Both the position numbers and the translations under genes were made by a program. Below the pieces are notes generated by a model. That model saw only the letters and a list, made by a program, of their open reading frames with translations, did no database searches and was not told the origin of the DNA. This document shows positions 62,193 through 64,000 of a stretch of 64,000 bases of DNA, one piece after another; the stretch's first letter is position 1, and every line of letters begins with the position of its first letter. This DNA is from Pseudomonas putida. Its GTDB lineage: Bacteria > Pseudomonadota > Gammaproteobacteria > Pseudomonadales > Pseudomonadaceae. The DNA is taken from contig NZ_JAETZZ010000004.1 in NCBI RefSeq assembly GCF_022627325.1, forward strand, positions 124,001 through 188,000, given 5' to 3'.

Positions 62193-63446
62193 TTAGTAAT
62201 CGATGGGGTCACGCACGATCGGGCAGGTCATGCAGTGGCCGCCGCCACGGCCCCGGCCAAGCTCGCCGGCACTGATGGTGATGACCTCGATGCCAGCCTT
62301 GCGCAGCAAGGTGTTGGTGTAGGTGTTGCGGTCGTAGCCGATGACCACGCCAGGCTCCATCGCCACCACGTTGTTGCCGTCATCCCACTGTTCGCGCTCG
62401 GCGGCGAAGCTGTTGCCGCCGGTCTCGACCACGCGCAGCTTTACCCCCAGTTGCTCGCCCACCACTTCGATGAACGACTTGTTCTCGCGGCGCACGTCCA
62501 TGCCGTAGGGCTTGCTTTCGTCCGGCCGGATGATGAACGGCACGATTTCTTTCACCACCTCGGGGAAGATTGTCACCAGGTCGCGGTCGCAGAAGCTGAA
62601 GACGGTGTCCAGGTGCATCGCCGCGCGGGATTTCGGCAGGCCGGCAACGATGACCTTCTCCACTGCGCCCTTGGCGAACAGGTTCTGCGCCAGCTGCCCG
62701 ATGGCCTGGCGTGAAGTGCGCTCGCCCATGCCGATCAGCACGATGCCTTTGCCGATCGGCATCACGTCACCGCCTTCAAGGGTGGCGTTGCCGTGTTCTT
62801 TGTCCGGGTCGCCGTACCAGACCTGGAAGTCGGCACCGGTGAACTGCGGGTGGAATTTGTAGATGGCGGTCGTCAGCAGCGTTTCCTGGCGTCGTGCCGG
62901 CCAGTACATCGGGTTCAGCGTAACCCCGCCGTAGATCCAGCAGGTGGTGTCGCGGGTGAACTGGGTGTTCGGCAGCGGTGGCAGAATGAAGCTGGAGTGG
63001 CCCAGGTAGTCGTTGTACATCTTGACCACGTCGGCGCCCTCGCTTTGCGGCAGGTCCTGGCCGGCCACACCGCCGATCAGAAACTCGGCGAGGTGGCGCG
63101 GCTCCAGGCCTTCGAGCCAGCTGCGCACTTCGTTGGTCAGCCCCACACCTACGGTGTCAGGGGTGATCTTGCGGTCAAGGATCCACTTCAGCGCGTCTTT
63201 GTTCTGCACGATATCGGTCAGCAGGTTGTGCATCTCCAGCACATCCACGCCGCGCTCGCGCATCTTGGTGACGAAGTCGAAATGGTCGCGTTTGGCCTGG
63301 TCGACCCAGATCACATCATCGAACAGCAGTTCGTCGCAGTTGCTCGGGGTCAGGCGCTTGTGCGCAAGCCCTGGGGCGCACACCATTACCTTGCGCAGTT
63401 TGCCGGCTTCGGAGTGCACACCGTACTTCTGTTTTTCAGCGGACAT
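62193..63446 (-). CDS. arcA: Arginine deiminase
   Basis: ArcA hydrolyses arginine to citrulline and ammonia. The 417-residue protein begins [26 protein letters not shown] and ends [21 protein letters not shown], where Cys405 is the catalytic cysteine (Cys406 in the P. aeruginosa enzyme). GGAGGAAAG precedes ATG 63446. It follows arcD by 32 bp and precedes arcB by 67 bp. Confidence 0.98.
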   Translation of the reverse strand: MSAEKQKYGVHSEAGKLRKVMVCAPGLAHKRLTPSNCDELLFDDVIWVDQAKRDHFDFVTKMRERGVDVLEMHNLLTDIVQNKDALKWILDRKITPDTVGVGLTNEVRSWLEGLEPRHLAEFLIGGVAGQDLPQSEGADVVKMYNDYLGHSSFILPPLPNTQFTRDTTCWIYGGVTLNPMYWPARRQETLLTTAIYKFHPQFTGADFQVWYGDPDKEHGNATLEGGDVMPIGKGIVLIGMGERTSRQAIGQLAQNLFAKGAVEKVIVAGLPKSRAAMHLDTVFSFCDRDLVTIFPEVVKEIVPFIIRPDESKPYGMDVRRENKSFIEVVGEQLGVKLRVVETGGNSFAAEREQWDDGNNVVAMEPGVVIGYDRNTYTNTLLRKAGIEVITISAGELGRGRGGGHCMTCPIVRDPIDY

Positions 63447-63478
63447 GGTTCTTTCCTCCAATTGAACGATGACGTGGG

Positions 63479-64000
63479 TCACAGGGTCAGGAAGCCGTCA
63501 TACAGGCCATAGGCCGCCACCAGGGCGCCGATGACCACAGCCGCGAAGATCAGTTTTTCCACGTTGGTGAAGATCGGTTGGCCAATTTCACGCTTGGCCT
63601 TGGCGAACAGGATGACCCCAGGGGCATACAGCAAGGCCGAGAGCAGCAGGTACTTCATGCCGCCTGCATACAACAGCCAGATGGCGTAGATCAGTGCGAT
63701 GGCGCCGATGAGCAGGTCTTTATTGCGTTCGCTGGCGGCCTGCTCGTAGGTTTCACCGCGCATGGCCAGCAAGAAGCCATAGGCTGCCGACCACAGGTAG
63801 GGCACCAGAATCATCGAGGTGGCGAGGTAGATCAGTGACAGGTAAGTGCTGGCGGAGAACAGTGTGATCACCAGGAAGATCTGCACCATGGCATTGGTCA
63901 GCCACAGGGCGTTGGCCGGCACCTGGTTGGCATTTTCGCGGCGCAGGAACTCCGGCATGGTGTGGTCTTTGGCTGCGGCGAACATGATCTCGGCGCACAG
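63479..64000 (-). CDS. arcD: Arginine/ornithine antiporter, C-terminal part
   Basis: These are the last 173 residues of ArcD, which exchanges external arginine for internal ornithine. The sequence enters at [23 protein letters not shown] and shows membrane segments ([69 protein letters not shown]). The 5' part and the ANR-type promoter expected upstream are outside the window. Confidence 0.94.
   Translation of the reverse strand: MCAEIMFAAAKDHTMPEFLRRENANQVPANALWLTNAMVQIFLVITLFSASTYLSLIYLATSMILVPYLWSAAYGFLLAMRGETYEQAASERNKDLLIGAIALIYAIWLLYAGGMKYLLLSALLYAPGVILFAKAKREIGQPIFTNVEKLIFAAVVIGALVAAYGLYDGFLTL

Overview
The window is a chromosomal segment of a Pseudomonas of the P. putida group. The evidence is the high G+C coding style, the gene order (mreBCD–maf–rng … ptsO–rapZ–ptsN–hpf–rpoN–lptBAC–kdsCD, divergent mla/ttg2, murA–hisGDC … gcvT–sdaA–gcvP–gcvH … arcDABC), which matches what I remember of the P. 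putida KT2440 core genome, and Pseudomonas-type REP palindromes. No rRNA, tRNA, CRISPR array, phage or insertion sequence was seen.

Layout. Positions 1–17.5 kb hold the start of gatC, the mreBCD shape operon, maf, rng, the envelope protein yhdP, a nitrilase-family amidase, tldD, darP, pmbA, a Fur-box-controlled fagA–fumC–orfX–sodA operon and a ZIP transporter. Positions 17.5–24.6 kb (minus strand) form the LPS/sigma-54/PTS-Ntr block: kdsD, kdsC, lptC, lptA, lptB, rpoN, hpf, ptsN, rapZ, ptsO. Positions 24.8–32.8 kb (plus) carry mlaFEDCB, ibaG, murA and hisG–hisD–hisC. Positions 32.8–47.3 kb are housekeeping genes: a GntR regulator, an MFS carrier, an NTF2-like protein, a GIY-YIG protein, ndpA/yejK, HU, rlmF, valS, a small unknown gene, holC, pepA, lptF–lptG, an RDD protein and a cold-shock protein. 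Positions 47.6–53.6 kb hold the glycine-to-pyruvate operon gcvH–gcvP–sdaA–gcvT. It is preceded by a recognisable -24/-12 promoter and a candidate binding site for the TyrR-like activator GcsR, which is encoded at 58–59.5 kb. RpoN, GcsR and the target operon therefore lie within one 40-kb stretch. Positions 60–64 kb carry the arginine deiminase operon arcD(partial)–arcA–arcB–arcC, plus a small Pseudomonas gene behind it.

The clearest accessory region is 55.1–57.95 kb, between gltS and gcsR. It is visibly richer in A+T and encodes an S-type pyocin-like DNase bacteriocin with its Im-type immunity protein. The bacteriocin's well-formed ribosome-binding site and ATG (55710) are in a different frame from the main reading frame. 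The two frames meet at an A AAA AAA run, where a single -1 slip joins them into a continuous protein. This is either programmed frameshifting, a disabling mutation or a sequence error, and it is the observation most worth checking. Other unusual points are an apparent ATT start codon for mreC, a nested 35-bp palindrome upstream of the gcv promoter, and a REP pair between gcvP and sdaA, where P. aeruginosa carries glyA2.
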